This document shows positions 36,699-46,791 of a stretch of 64,000 bases of DNA, piece after piece (positions within the stretch are counted from its first letter, which is position 1; every line of letters starts with the position of its first letter). The position numbers and the translations under genes are program-made. The stretch is from NCBI RefSeq assembly GCF_000550785.1, contig NZ_CP004350.1, positions 3,049,489-3,113,488 on the forward strand. Direction: 5' to 3'. The stretch comes from Corynebacterium casei LMG S-19264. Lineage in GTDB: Bacteria; Actinomycetota; Actinomycetes; Mycobacteriales; Mycobacteriaceae. The notes beneath the pieces were generated by a model, which saw only the letters and a list, made by a program, of their open reading frames with translations, was not told the DNA's origin and did no database searches.

Positions 36699-37031
36699 TC
36701 AGAAGACCAGGTTGACCAACAACATATAGGTAATAGTTCCGCCCAAAATGGATAAACCAACATCGCGGCGCCACTTGTGCAACAGATAAGTAGCAGCCAC
36801 TGCGATGGCCACCGCCACGAAACCACCGGGAGACTCACGCTGCCCGTACCAGGTGTAAACCACCAGTACCGTCATTACTCCCACGGGCATGGTGCGACCC
36901 AAGACGGTCATAAACTCACTGTTTTTGAGATAACGCAGCAAGTTAAAGGGAAGAGCGCGCAGGGCGACCGTCACGATAAACAGAGGGCTGATGACCGCGA
37001 GGATCATCCCTAAATCAACACCATTAGGCAT
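36699..37031 (-). CDS. azlD: AzlD-family branched-chain amino acid transport protein
   Basis: About 110-residue protein with four hydrophobic segments, the small subunit of AzlCD/BrnFE-type exporters of branched-chain amino acids and methionine. ALRALPFNLLRYLKN near the N terminus is typical of AzlD. ATG 37031 overlaps the azlC stop by eight bases; the frame is open 11 codons further upstream. It looks intact, but its partner azlC is frameshifted, so the exporter may not be made. Confidence 0.8.
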   Translation of the reverse strand: MPNGVDLGMILAVISPLFIVTVALRALPFNLLRYLKNSEFMTVLGRTMPVGVMTVLVVYTWYGQRESPGGFVAVAIAVAATYLLHKWRRDVGLSILGGTITYMLLVNLVF

Positions 37032-37735
37032 CCTTCGACCCCCTTCGCCATTCCATTTTTTCATCGATCTGTGGCGAATAGAAGCGCAGCAGCAGTACCG
37101 CGAGGTAGGCCGTCAGCGCCACCATCAAGATCTGGTTGGGAAAGTTGATCGCGGCGATAATGCCAAAACCACGGCGGTCAGTGGCAGGGAGTAATCCGGA
37201 TTGTTCTTGAAAGAGTCCATCGTCAGCACGACAAAGAGCGCGACGAGCGCAAATTCCAAACCCTCTACATTCGGCGGGATCACTTGCCCAGCAAGGGCGC
37301 CGACCATACCGCCGGCAACCCATGAGAATTGGCACAACAGCTGAATGGCAACGATACGAGGTCCGGATAGCTGCACATCGCGCGGCATAGACGAGACGAT
37401 GGCATATGATTCATCCGTTAAAGCATAGGTGGAGTACATCTTGCCGGCAGCGGAGTGCACGCGGTGACGCGGGAATGTGAGCCCATAAAAGAGGTGGCGG
37501 AAGTTCACCATGAAGCCGGTAATCACAGACGCCGCAACGCTTGTTCCTTGCAGCACCATGGGAATGGCCAAAAATTCCATCGATCCGGCATACACCACGA
37601 TGGAAAAATTGGGGTCCACCACCAGTCAAAACCAGTTTGGACCATCAACAGGCCAAAAGCTAGGCCCAGCGGAACTAGGCCGATGCCCACCGCCCAGGAA
37701 TCCTTGATTCCCTTCTTTATCTCCTCAACGTGCAT
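37024..37735 (-). pseudogene. azlC: AzlC-like exporter subunit, two frameshifts
   Basis: The AzlC sequence continues across three reading frames: IKDSWAVGIGLVPLGLAFGLL (from 37735), then SIVVYAGSMEFLAIPMVLQ through TMDSFKNNPDYSLPLTAVVLA, then IIAAINFPNQILMVALTAYL to 37024. One lost base in the A5 run at 37604-37608 and one near the A4 run at 37164-37167 (plus-strand coordinates) explain both breaks. With both bases restored the product would be about 237 residues, normal for AzlC. Both lesions sit at homopolymers, so sequencing error is a real alternative to true inactivation. Confidence 0.8.
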
Positions 37736-37764
37736 GCAGATACCTTATCAGCGCAAAACTAATT

Positions 37765-37813
37765 CAGCGCACCGGAATTCACCGCAGAATTCACCTCGGG
37801 ATTCCGTGCGCTG
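37765..37813 (-). terminator. Terminator between yqgE and azlC
   Basis: On the minus strand CAGCGCACGGAAT pairs with ATTCCGGTGCGCTG with one bulge, followed by AATTAGTTTTG. Confidence 0.6.
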
Positions 37814-37852
37814 ACGTGCCGTTTTCCAGCAGAAAAGGGCGGGCGTTGAGGG

Positions 37853-38452
37853 CTAGTTGACCTCGAGATCTTCCGGGAAGGTGGCATAGAGCGGAAGCGG
37901 CATGTCTTGGCGGCGCATGACATCGCCCCACAGGTCCGCCGAACCCGGCGTAATTACGTCTTGTGGCAGGGCAGGGGTGACAAACCAGTCGCCGCGATCA
38001 ATCTCATCGTTAAGCTGTCCCGGACCCCATTCCGCGTAGCCTGCAAAAAGGCGCACACCGTCGACGTAGTTGGCGAGCTCTTCCGGATCAGTGCGCATAT
38101 CCACGTGCGCAAGGCGAGGCGCAAGGCGGTTGAGATGCGGTTGAGCATCTATATTCACGCCCGTCTTGGTCATGGCCAATCCGACTACGGATTGCTGGTT
38201 GAGTGGACCACCGATATAAAGAGCTTGCGGCTTAGCGATGACCGGCAGCCAGTCCGGAAGCACGTTAAATACCGCGACCTCGCTGCGGGAAGTCAGGTCC
38301 ACGCCGAAACTCATAGAATCGGTGTGCTCAACGACGAGCAAAACGGTGCGGTTAAAGTGCGGGGACATCGTGCCGGGCGCAGAGACCAGCAGTTGGCCAG
38401 GGCCCGGCTCGTTGCGCTCTAAGGCGTTGAATAATCTATCGGCGTACATCAT
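37853..38452 (-). CDS. YqgE/AlgH family protein
   Basis: 199-residue soluble protein of the YqgE/AlgH (DUF179) family. The N-terminal GQLLVSAPGTMSPHFNRTVLLVVEH and the GYAEWGPGQLNDEI motif are diagnostic. The biochemical role is unknown. The ATG overlaps the cca stop (ATGA), so it is co-translated with cca. The downstream terminator ends this unit. Confidence 0.88.
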   Translation of the reverse strand: MMYADRLFNALERNEPGPGQLLVSAPGTMSPHFNRTVLLVVEHTDSMSFGVDLTSRSEVAVFNVLPDWLPVIAKPQALYIGGPLNQQSVVGLAMTKTGVNIDAQPHLNRLAPRLAHVDMRTDPEELANYVDGVRLFAGYAEWGPGQLNDEIDRGDWFVTPALPQDVITPGSADLWGDVMRRQDMPLPLYATFPEDLEVN

Positions 38453-39885
38453 TTCTTAGACTCCCACCATTTCAGCAACTCCGCAATAGCTTCGTCCCGC
38501 GACAGCGGGCCGACCTCGAGTCGCAAATCTTTCATAAACGCCCAGGCTTGACCAACTTCGGGGCCAGGCTTGAGATCGAGGATTTCCATGATCTCATTGC
38601 CGTCCAAATCTGGACGGACTGCAGCGATGCCTTCTTTTTCTTGAATCTCGGCAATGCGTTCTACTAAATGATCATAGGTGCGTTGCAGGCGCCGCGCCTT
38701 ACGTTCGTTGCGCGTGGTGCAGTCCGCGCGCACTAGCTTGTGGAGCCGCGGGAGCAATTCACCGGCATCGTTGACGTAGCGACGTACCGCAGAATCCGTC
38801 CACTGACCTTCACCAAAGCCATGGAAACGCATGTGCAAGCGCACTAGCTCGGAGATCTCCGAAATAGTAGCTTTTGGGTACTTCAGCTGACGCAGGCGCC
38901 GGCGAGCTAATTTGGCACCGACGATCTCATGCTGGTGGAAGCTAACCTTGCCGTCAGTAACATCCCGGGTATCAGGCTTGCCGATGTCATGCAGCAGCGC
39001 GGCCCACCGCAATACCAGATCGGGGCCGTCTTCTTCTTGTTCCATCGCTTGGCGAAGAACCGTGAGCGAGTGCGCATAGACATCCTTATGCTGCGCGTGC
39101 TCATCCGGCTCCATGGCCATCGCAGGGATTTCGGGGAAGATGATCTGCGCCAGGCCGGTCTCCACCAGCAGGTCGATGCCATCCCACGGCGCCGCACCGA
39201 GGATCATCTTGTCCATCTCTACCTGGATGCGCTCAACAGTGATGCGGCGGATCTCTTCTGCCATATCTGTCATGGCTTTGCGCACGCGGTCGCTCACACT
39301 AAATTGCAGCTGGGAGACAAAGCGTGCGGCGCGCAGCATGCGCAGTGGGTCATCGCGGAAAGAAAGCTCTGGGGCGTCCGGGGTGTCCATGATCCCGGCC
39401 CGTAAATCTTTTAAGCCTTCCATCGGATCGAAAAATTCACGGGTGCCATCAGCACGCAGCTCGATGGCCATCGCGTTGACTTTGAAGTCGCGGCGAATCA
39501 AATCATCGTCAAGCGTATTGCCAAACGTGACCTCCGGGTTACGGCTATCCCCGTCATAAAGATCAGCGCGGAAGGTAGTGATTTCAATCTGCTGGCCCTT
39601 ATACACCGCAGAGACCGTGCCGAATTCAATGCCGGTATCCCACGTAGTTTCAGCCCAGCCGTCCAAGATCTCATGAACTACCTCGGGCCGAGCATCAGTG
39701 GTGAAATCCAGGTCATTGCCCAAACGTCCCAAGAGGGCATCACGAACGGAGCCGCCTACTAAGTAAAGGGAGTGTCCACGGTGCGAAAATTCAGATATTA
39801 ATCCGGATAAAAGATCACTTAAGCCTGCAACGGTCGAGTCTGCACGGGCGAGAAGCCCCATTAGCTGAGTGTCCTGTAAATCCAC
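38449..39885 (-). CDS. cca: CCA tRNA nucleotidyltransferase
   Basis: About 478-residue enzyme adding CCA to tRNA 3' ends. The nucleotidyltransferase motif is LYLVGGSVRDALLGRLGNDLDFT (near residue 35), then RRDFKVNAMA and FRDDPLRMLRAARF, with an HD domain RWAALLHDIGKPDTR as in actinobacterial members. The frame is open to 40089, but the extra 68 residues run through the divergent NUDIX gene. GTG 39885 is chosen because TAGACT (39898-39893) is seven bases before it, giving a leaderless message; ATG 39861 is the alternative. Confidence 0.93.
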   Translation of the reverse strand: MDLQDTQLMGLLARADSTVAGLSDLLSGLISEFSHRGHSLYLVGGSVRDALLGRLGNDLDFTTDARPEVVHEILDGWAETTWDTGIEFGTVSAVYKGQQIEITTFRADLYDGDSRNPEVTFGNTLDDDLIRRDFKVNAMAIELRADGTREFFDPMEGLKDLRAGIMDTPDAPELSFRDDPLRMLRAARFVSQLQFSVSDRVRKAMTDMAEEIRRITVERIQVEMDKMILGAAPWDGIDLLVETGLAQIIFPEIPAMAMEPDEHAQHKDVYAHSLTVLRQAMEQEEDGPDLVLRWAALLHDIGKPDTRDVTDGKVSFHQHEIVGAKLARRRLRQLKYPKATISEISELVRLHMRFHGFGEGQWTDSAVRRYVNDAGELLPRLHKLVRADCTTRNERKARRLQRTYDHLVERIAEIQEKEGIAAVRPDLDGNEIMEILDLKPGPEVGQAWAFMKDLRLEVGPLSRDEAIAELLKWWESKK

Positions 39886-39892
39886 GCCTTGG

Positions 39893-39905
39893 AGTCTACT
39901 ACGAT
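39893..39905. promoter_or_regulatory. Back-to-back -10 boxes of cca and NUDIX genes
   Basis: TAGACT on the minus strand (39898-39893) and TACGAT on the plus strand (39900-39905) are one base apart. Each lies 7-8 bases from its start codon, in a 28-bp divergent gap. Confidence 0.55.
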
Positions 39906-39913
39906 AAGCAGGG

Positions 39914-40498
39914 ATGACTAACCACGCTAACCGGAAGCGGCGCAAACGCCGCCCAGCGCAACGGCCGCAACGCCAGACGCGCTCGACAAATAAGATGGTA
40001 ACCCGCGATGAAACCTCAGCGGGTGGCTTGGTTGTGTCCGGATTAGCTGAAGCAGTGGGCGAAGACGGGGAAGTGGATCTGACCCGCATCTATGTGGCCC
40101 TCATCGGCAGGCTTGATCGCCGTGGCCGCCTGCTGTGGTCCATGCCGAAGGGCCACGTTGAAAACGGTGAGCCCAAGGATCTGACCGCGCAGCGTGAGGT
40201 GTGGGAAGAGACCGGCATTCACGGTGAGGTGTTCTCCGAACTGGGCGTTATTGATTACTGGTTTGTTTCTGATGGCGTACGTATTCACAAGACTGTCCAT
40301 CATTTCTTGCTGCGCTTTGTTGACGGCATTTTGAATGATGAAGATCCAGAGGTTACGGAAGTGTCTTGGATTCCAGTGGCCACGCTGATTGAACATTTGG
40401 CCTATGCAGATGAACGCAAGCTAGCACGTATTGCTCATGATCAGCTTCCCGATCTCGCACGAAAGGAAGCCGCGGCAGGAAAGGCAACCCCGCGGTGA
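39914..40498 (+). CDS. NUDIX hydrolase
   Basis: 194-residue hydrolase of nucleoside-diphosphate-linked compounds. The Nudix box is complete: [14 protein letters not shown] then [12 protein letters not shown]. The N terminus is very basic ([15 protein letters not shown]), possibly for nucleic acid contact. It heads the operon NUDIX-DUF6049-murJ with four-base and 17-base overlaps. No ribosome-binding site precedes ATG 39914; TACGAT suggests a leaderless message. The substrate is unknown. Confidence 0.88.
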   Translation: MTNHANRKRRKRRPAQRPQRQTRSTNKMVTRDETSAGGLVVSGLAEAVGEDGEVDLTRIYVALIGRLDRRGRLLWSMPKGHVENGEPKDLTAQREVWEETGIHGEVFSELGVIDYWFVSDGVRIHKTVHHFLLRFVDGILNDEDPEVTEVSWIPVATLIEHLAYADERKLARIAHDQLPDLARKEAAAGKATPR

Positions 40499-42813
40499 CA
40501 TTCAAGCAGTCCGCGTGGCGGCCCCGGATGATGCGCACGGCAAGTATTACTGCCGCCGCAGCGCTCACGGTGCCGCTAGCTTTTGGTGCGCAAGCAGTGT
40601 TGACTCCGGCAGCACAAGCCCAGGAGGCAGCGGCGCAAGAAGCATCTGCTCAAGAGGCCGAGGAAGCACAGCATCCTGGTTGGGAGGCCAATTCCAGCCG
40701 TCGTACCGATCGGGTGGGCTTTGAGCTAACTGGTAATCCAGGCAGTGTGAGCGTGAATGATCGCTTCAATGTTGGCCTAAAAATTACCAACAGCACGGAA
40801 GACGCGATCGAGAATGTGCAGGTCACTGCACGCCGCGGCGTAGAGGTCACGGATGCAGAGCAAGCGCAGCAGCAGCTCGCGCACGGCGACTTCCCGTTTT
40901 ATGGCGCAACCTTGTTCCCGGATTCTTTGGCACCGGGGGAGGAGACCACTGGGGATATTGATATCGCCACGAGTTTGGATGATTCGGCGACGTTGGCGAT
41001 TGATAAGCCGGGATTTTATCCCATCATGTTGTCATTGACGGGCACGGTGAATGGGGAACCGGTTGCTCTTGCCGATGATCGCTTTTTGCTCACCGTAACC
41101 GAGGCCAATGGCCAGATGCCGGAAGACAGTGGGGCGGCTACGGCCTCGACGTTGGTTTATCCGATCACCGCGCAAACAAATATTGCCCCGGGTGAGGTTG
41201 GCGATAACCCGCTGGTGCTCAGCGATGAGTCGTTGGCAGAGCAGCTTGCCGATGGTGGCCGGTTGGACCGCCTCTTAGACGTGTACGAAGGCCATAATCT
41301 GGGCGAGGGCGCGTGCGTGGCGCTGGATCCGGCGTTGTTGGACACTGTGGAGCGCATGAGCGCGGGCTACAACGTGGCGGCGGAGCATCCGCCGATTGTG
41401 AAGGAACGTAAGCGTCTGCGTGATTCCTGGTTCCGCGGCAATGATTATGACTCGGGCGTGCCTGGCACAGGTGCTGAGGACGCAGAGCGGTGGGTAGAGC
41501 GGGTTTCTGATCTGGATTGCATCATCGCTATGCCATGGGCAAACAGTGATCCGAATGCGGTCTCGCGCGTGAGCAATAATTGGCTCGAGGTAGAGGCCAT
41601 TGAGCGTGGTGCGGAAACCATCCGCAGCATTACGGGCAAAGAGGTCGCCTCTGACATTGTGGTGCCGGCTTCGGGTTACTCCGATCAGACATCCGAGTCG
41701 GAGATGCCTTTACTTTTGGCGGATAACACCGGTTGGGAAGGCAATGCCGCGACTTTCGATGCCAACCAAGCGGCGCTGCTAGCCCAAACCGGTAGAAAGC
41801 CACAGACCACGGCCTATACCGACCCGTGGTTGCGATATGACTTCAACACCGATTCCATACATGCCCGCGATCTCACCGCCGCCGCTGCAGTCTTCCTGTC
41901 CAACGGCGCGGGTGACAGCAAACAAGATGATGCTGACAGCGACACCGGAAGCACGGGCAGCAACCGCGCTGAAGCCAGCCCGACCGTGATTAAGCTGCCG
42001 AACTATCTGGAGCCGTCGACAGCTGAGGCAGTGCTGGATGCGGTGGATAAGCTTCCGCAGCTGCGCCCGATTACAGACGTCGAATTGGAAACCACCGATC
42101 AGGAGCCAGGCTTGCCGCTGGATAATAGGGGCGAGCAAATGTTGTCTGATCCGACGGCGTTTACAGACCCAGAGGTCCAGCGCATCGCGCAGCAGGCCCG
42201 CTACACGGATGAGCTAACGTTGATGATGGAAAACAGTGAAGACATCGCCATGACGCGTTATGGCTTCACACTTCCGCTGCGCCGGGATCTTTTGGCGGCG
42301 TTGTCGATGACCGACCGGGTGTCGTTGCATAGCCACGATGAGGCAACAGAGACCGCTAATCATCGCCTGCAAGAAGATAACGTGGTGCTACGCACTTTAC
42401 GTGATGCAGTGACCTTGATCCCACCGGGCAATGTGTACACGCGCACCTCAGATGCATCACCGTTGCTGGTAGTGGCGGAAAACTCGCTACCATTGCCGGT
42501 GCGCGCCAAGCTGGAATATGACAGCATCGATGCAGTTCGGCTCAACACATCTGATGACATTGTCATTCCAGCGGAGGGTTCGATTACGGTGTCACTGACT
42601 GCTTCCATGCCGGAGAGGCAGGAGCGAACAAATATTTCTATGTGGCTTGCCACCGAAGACGGCGCAACGATATCTGAGCCTGTCAACATTGCTGTGCAGA
42701 CGCGAGGCGGTATCGTGAACATCTATGGCGCAGCCATCGCTGCTGCATTGGTCTTTGTCTTCGCTTTGGTAGTGAAGACTAGTCGGAAGAAGAAACGTGG
42801 ACGACAAACCTAA
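40495..42813 (+). CDS. Secreted, membrane-anchored DUF6049-type protein
   Basis: 772-residue protein with an N-terminal signal peptide (basic start, hydrophobic core, cleavage near AQAQEA). Its long extracytoplasmic part of beta-rich segments contains an Ala/Glu/Gln-rich stretch, and one C-terminal membrane segment ([18 protein letters not shown]) is followed by [10 protein letters not shown] inside. This gene regularly precedes murJ in actinobacteria, suggesting a role in envelope assembly. There is no catalytic motif I can name. It overlaps both neighbours. Confidence 0.8.
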   Translation: MTFKQSAWRPRMMRTASITAAAALTVPLAFGAQAVLTPAAQAQEAAAQEASAQEAEEAQHPGWEANSSRRTDRVGFELTGNPGSVSVNDRFNVGLKITNSTEDAIENVQVTARRGVEVTDAEQAQQQLAHGDFPFYGATLFPDSLAPGEETTGDIDIATSLDDSATLAIDKPGFYPIMLSLTGTVNGEPVALADDRFLLTVTEANGQMPEDSGAATASTLVYPITAQTNIAPGEVGDNPLVLSDESLAEQLADGGRLDRLLDVYEGHNLGEGACVALDPALLDTVERMSAGYNVAAEHPPIVKERKRLRDSWFRGNDYDSGVPGTGAEDAERWVERVSDLDCIIAMPWANSDPNAVSRVSNNWLEVEAIERGAETIRSITGKEVASDIVVPASGYSDQTSESEMPLLLADNTGWEGNAATFDANQAALLAQTGRKPQTTAYTDPWLRYDFNTDSIHARDLTAAAAVFLSNGAGDSKQDDADSDTGSTGSNRAEASPTVIKLPNYLEPSTAEAVLDAVDKLPQLRPITDVELETTDQEPGLPLDNRGEQMLSDPTAFTDPEVQRIAQQARYTDELTLMMENSEDIAMTRYGFTLPLRRDLLAALSMTDRVSLHSHDEATETANHRLQEDNVVLRTLRDAVTLIPPGNVYTRTSDASPLLVVAENSLPLPVRAKLEYDSIDAVRLNTSDDIVIPAEGSITVSLTASMPERQERTNISMWLATEDGATISEPVNIAVQTRGGIVNIYGAAIAAALVFVFALVVKTSRKKKRGRQT

Positions 42814-45800
42814 ATCTCTGAGCTCGACGGAGAAGCAGGATCAACCTGTTTCTCCGTCGAATCCTGTCAGCCCTTCTCTCAATGAGGAGCAGGCAGCCGC
42901 CACTGCGGCAGCGGCTGCTGATTTGCCAGCCCTCAACGGCCAGCTCGACAGCCGGCCTATCCCCCGGCCCGAGGTTGTACCTGAACCCGGCCTTGAGGAT
43001 GCTTCTCAGGCGGAGCAGGAAGCATCGGAAAGCGAGGCTTCCAACGGCGCCGAATCTGGTGCTGGCTCTGTTGGCTTACGCCAGCGCATTGTGAAACCTT
43101 CTCCGCCGGCACCCGTGCCGGCGCTGAAGAAGCCTGTGCCGGTGCCACCGGCGGTGGAAGACAAGTCCACGTTAAAGTCAGCCCAGGCGGAGAACGCCAG
43201 CGACCGCGACGTTGTGCGCGCAACGGGCTCCATGGCTGTAGCGACGTTGCTCTCGCGCATCACGGGCTTTATCCGCAACGTGCTGATCGGCTCCTCTTTG
43301 GGTGCGGCCATAGCGTCAGCGTTTACTACCGCCAACCAGTTGCCGAACCTGATTACGGAAATCGTGCTGGGCGCCGTGCTGACCTCACTGGTGGTACCGG
43401 TGCTGGTGCGCGCTGAAAAGGAAGACGCTGACCACGGCGAAGCCTTCGTACGAAGACTGTTCACCCTGGCAGTGACCCTACTGGGCGGTATTACGTTACT
43501 ATCTATTATCTTCGCGCCGCAGCTGACAGAAATGATGCTGCCCGAAACCGGCCAAGTCAACACCACTCAGGCCACCAGTTTTGCCTATCTGCTGCTGCCA
43601 CAAATCTTCTTCTACGGCCTGTTCGCGCTGTTCCAAGCGGTGCTCAATACCAAGCACATCTTTGGCCCCGCCGCCTGGGCGCCGGTGATCAACAACTTCA
43701 TTTCCATCGCGGTTTTGCTTGCCTACCAGTTTGTTCCCGGCCAGCTTCATCCGGCGGAACCTTCACCAGTTGTAGACCCGCATGTGCTGTTGCTCGGCGT
43801 GGGCACCACCCTCGGTGTAATTGTGCAGTGTGCAATCTTGCTGCCGTTTATCAAAAAGGCCGGCATCAACCTCAAGCCGCTGTGGGGCGTGGATGCACGT
43901 TTGAAGCAGTTCGGCAGCATGGCCGTAGCCATTGTCGCTTACGTGGCAATCTCGCAGTTCGGCTACGTTGTCACCTCACGTATTGGTGCTTTGGCTGATG
44001 AAGCCGCACCGTTTACGTACCAGCAGGCATGGCTGTTACTGCAGGTGCCTTATGGCATCATCGGCGTCACCTTGCTCACGGCGATTATGCCGCGCCTGTC
44101 GCGCAATGCCGCAGACGGTGACGTCAAAGCTGTGGTGCGTGACCTGACGTTGGGCACCAAGCTGACGTTTATTGCGCTGATTCCAATCGTCATTTTCATG
44201 ACCGCTTTCGGTGTTCCTATCGCGCGCGGTCTGTTCCAGTACAACGAGTTCTCCGCTGAGAATGCTGAACTGCTCGGCCTTACGCTGTCCTTCTCCGCGT
44301 TCACCCTGATCCCCTATGCCTTGGTACTGCTGCACTTGCGCGTGTTCTACGCGCGTGAAGAGGCCTGGATTCCTACCTACATCATTGCCGGCACCATCTT
44401 CACCAAGGTTGTGCTGACCATGCTGTCGCCGCTCGTAGCAGGCTCGCCGGAACGTGTGGTTATTCTGCTCGCTGCTTCCAATGGTTTCGGCTTTATCGCT
44501 GGTGCCGTTATTGGTGCTTTCTTGCTGCGCCGCAAGCTGGGCAACCTGGGTGGCAAAGAAGTCATGGCCACCACCTACTGGGCCGTGGGCGCGTCTGTGG
44601 TTGGTTTAATCCCGGCTACATTGTTGATGTGGGTCATGAACATGCTGCTGCCAGATCCAGCGCCAACCGTGGCTTATCTAGTGATGATCGCTGTCATTGG
44701 CGTCGTGTTCGTAGCCGTCACCGGCATAGTTCTTGGCCGTTCTAACCTGCCTGAGGTGGTCAACCTGGGCCGTGCGCTGCAGCGCATTCCTGGTGTCAGC
44801 CGCGTCATCCGCGTGCGCACCGAAGACGGCATCAACGTCGAAGCGCCAGAGGTTGCAGAAATCCAGCCAATCTACGGCCTGGACGCGTTTAACTCTTCAC
44901 CGGTGCCACCACCGATGTCCGCGGGTATCGTCCGTGGCCCACGCTTGGTTCCAGGCGCACCAGTTTCTGATGGTCGTTTCCGTCTACTGAGTGACTGCGG
45001 TTCCGTGCCGGGCGCGCGCTTCTGGCAGGCCCGTGAGCAAGACACAGGCCGTACAGTGGCATTGACGTTCGTGGACACTACTTCCCAGGCACCACTAGCG
45101 CCAGCACCACCAGCTGAGGCCGCGCGTCGTTCGGCGCTGGTCTCCCGCAATACCCGCAAGCTCGCTGAGCTCAACTTGGACACCATGCCAACGCGCGTGG
45201 AAATCCTGGGCTACCGTTCCGGTTGCTTAGTTGTAGCTGACTGGGTGGAGGGCTCAGACCTTGCAACCGTGGCCGAATCTGGCAGCTTGGATCCACATGC
45301 TGTGGCGCGCGCACTAGCTCCGCTGATGGAAGATTCCACCACCGCGCACACCCAGGGCTTGGCCGTGGGTATTGATAACCGTTCACGCATCCGCATTTCC
45401 ACCGATGGTGTCGCTGTACTGGCTTTCCCGGCGGTGCTCAATGAGGCCACGGAAGAGACCGACCGTAAGTCACTGTCTTCAGCACTTCGCTTGCTTGTCG
45501 ATGCCACCTTGCCAACCCCACAAGTCCTTGAAGAACTTGCGGCTAAGGATTCTGACAAGTCCCTCGAAGATATCGCCGCTGGCCTTCGTGCTTACGCACC
45601 ACTGGAGACCGATGAGGAAGAGGAGCAGGAGCCAATTGAGGCACTGCCAGTCACTGAAGAACCCCTGGCACGTGAGGACATCCCTGAGGAAACCGCGGGC
45701 TTCGGCGCCCGGAACTATTCCAGTTCTTCTGCCATCATCATTGGTATCTCTGTCATCTTCTTCGTGGTTCTCATGGCCGCGTTGACCACTTGGGTAACTT

Positions 45801-46351
45801 CTTTGATTGGTCAGGATTCGACGGCCAATCCAGTGACAACAGGTTCTCAGGAAAGTACCACCGCTGAGGCTCCGACGCTTGCGACTGCACCACCGGTGAT
45901 GTTGCCAATGAAGGCTGCGATTGAGGTTCCTTCCGGCAAGATTGTGCCGGAGGCTGTCGACGAAGACCGTGACACCGAATGGACCGCCGATGAGACCAGC
46001 GTGGGCATTGTTGTCACTTCTGAGAACTCCGCGCAGCTGCGCGATGTTCTTATCTCTCACCAGGGCTCCAACGGCGCTGAAGTTGTTATCTACGGCGCTA
46101 ACGCCGCCGACTTCGTGCCCGCCCAGTTCAACGCTGAGGAGCTCACCCAATTGGGTAAAGGCACCTTGTCCCGTGGCCGCACCGCCATCGATCTGGACGA
46201 AGACCCAACCTCTTTTGACTCCGTCATCATCTGGGTCAAAGAACTTCCAAAAAGCGATAAAGTCGACCTGACCGAAGTCCAACTCACCGGTGTCATCACC
46301 GGCACCGCCTCCACCGACAACCCTGAAGAGGCCGTCAGCGAAGAAGAATAG
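42797..46351 (+). CDS. murJ: MurJ lipid II flippase fused to pseudokinase-like and extracytoplasmic domains
   Basis: 1184-residue membrane protein. A Pro/Ala/Glu-rich cytoplasmic N terminus (about 135 residues) precedes the MviN/MurJ flippase core of some 14 membrane segments (from ATGSMAVATLLSRITGFIRNVLIG). A cytoplasmic kinase-like region (about residues 715-930: GRFRLLSDCGSVPGARFWQARE) follows that lacks a recognisable VAIK/HRD/DFG set. Then come an acidic linker, one membrane segment (IIIGISVIFFVVLMAALTTWV) and an external domain of about 150 residues. Mycobacterial MviN has the same plan, with the pseudokinase binding FhaA when phosphorylated. It translocates lipid II for peptidoglycan. 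Confidence 0.92.
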   Translation: MDDKPKSLSSTEKQDQPVSPSNPVSPSLNEEQAAATAAAAADLPALNGQLDSRPIPRPEVVPEPGLEDASQAEQEASESEASNGAESGAGSVGLRQRIVKPSPPAPVPALKKPVPVPPAVEDKSTLKSAQAENASDRDVVRATGSMAVATLLSRITGFIRNVLIGSSLGAAIASAFTTANQLPNLITEIVLGAVLTSLVVPVLVRAEKEDADHGEAFVRRLFTLAVTLLGGITLLSIIFAPQLTEMMLPETGQVNTTQATSFAYLLLPQIFFYGLFALFQAVLNTKHIFGPAAWAPVINNFISIAVLLAYQFVPGQLHPAEPSPVVDPHVLLLGVGTTLGVIVQCAILLPFIKKAGINLKPLWGVDARLKQFGSMAVAIVAYVAISQFGYVVTSRIGALADEAAPFTYQQAWLLLQVPYGIIGVTLLTAIMPRLSRNAADGDVKAVVRDLTLGTKLTFIALIPIVIFMTAFGVPIARGLFQYNEFSAENAELLGLTLSFSAFTLIPYALVLLHLRVFYAREEAWIPTYIIAGTIFTKVVLTMLSPLVAGSPERVVILLAASNGFGFIAGAVIGAFLLRRKLGNLGGKEVMATTYWAVGASVVGLIPATLLMWVMNMLLPDPAPTVAYLVMIAVIGVVFVAVTGIVLGRSNLPEVVNLGRALQRIPGVSRVIRVRTEDGINVEAPEVAEIQPIYGLDAFNSSPVPPPMSAGIVRGPRLVPGAPVSDGRFRLLSDCGSVPGARFWQAREQDTGRTVALTFVDTTSQAPLAPAPPAEAARRSALVSRNTRKLAELNLDTMPTRVEILGYRSGCLVVADWVEGSDLATVAESGSLDPHAVARALAPLMEDSTTAHTQGLAVGIDNRSRIRISTDGVAVLAFPAVLNEATEETDRKSLSSALRLLVDATLPTPQVLEELAAKDSDKSLEDIAAGLRAYAPLETDEEEEQEPIEALPVTEEPLAREDIPEETAGFGARNYSSSSAIIIGISVIFFVVLMAALTTWVTSLIGQDSTANPVTTGSQESTTAEAPTLATAPPVMLPMKAAIEVPSGKIVPEAVDEDRDTEWTADETSVGIVVTSENSAQLRDVLISHQGSNGAEVVIYGANAADFVPAQFNAEELTQLGKGTLSRGRTAIDLDEDPTSFDSVIIWVKELPKSDKVDLTEVQLTGVITGTASTDNPEEAVSEEE

Positions 46352-46383
46352 ATCCAAAGGTCGCTGAAGAAACCAAAAGCGAC

Positions 46384-46434
46384 AAAGGCCGGCTCCAAGC
46401 ACACGAGAAAAACTCGAGCTTGGAGCCGGCCTTT
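46384..46434 (+). terminator. Terminator of the murJ operon
   Basis: A 17-bp perfect stem, 46384-46400 with 46418-46434 (AAAGGCCGGCTCCAAGC and its complement), with an inner CGAG/CTCG helix. Confidence 0.92.
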
Positions 46435-46685
46435 ATGTTTGCTGTGAGAATCTGTCCCGCACTGAAACTTGAGGTCTGCGCCACTAGGCTAGGTGGCACG
46501 GCTTCCCGCACCCGGGCAAGCCGTGTGAAGATCGCTTGAGCCGCCATGCTGCCGTGCAGCGCATCAACGCGAGCGAAATTCACTAAGTAAACGACAGATT
46601 CCGACTGGTGCCATTGCAGTTTTCGGTCAAAATATAATATTGATAGCCGTTCTACCTGCAATTTCAAAGTATTTTTAGTTAAAGG

Positions 46686-46734
46686 TTGACGTAACAGGCA
46701 ACTGGTGCCATAATCATTGTTGTTGCGTCAACAA
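46686..46734 (+). promoter_or_regulatory. yceI promoter inside an inverted repeat
   Basis: TTGACG (46686-46691), 17 bases, CATAAT (46709-46714). GTTGACGTAACA (46685-46696) and TGTTGCGTCAAC (46721-46732) form a dyad with one mismatch that brackets the promoter, and TTGTTG-CGT-CAACAA (46720-46734) is itself a perfect smaller dyad at the start site. AAAGGTTGA recurs at 46681 and 46733. Nothing else is seen in 46435-46680. Confidence 0.65.
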
Positions 46735-46791
46735 AGGTTGATGCCGAAGCTAAACTTGAGAACATCTCAAACAACTACTTAGGAGTACCCA

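Noticed and set aside
45479..46402. 307-codon minus-strand frame opposite the 3' end of murJ
   Set aside because: No motif and no start signals; murJ coding is unambiguous.
46720..46734. TTGTTG-CGT-CAACAA considered as a RosR-type operator
   Set aside because: The RosR motif I recall has a longer spacing between its TTGTTGA and TCAAC halves; here three bases are missing.
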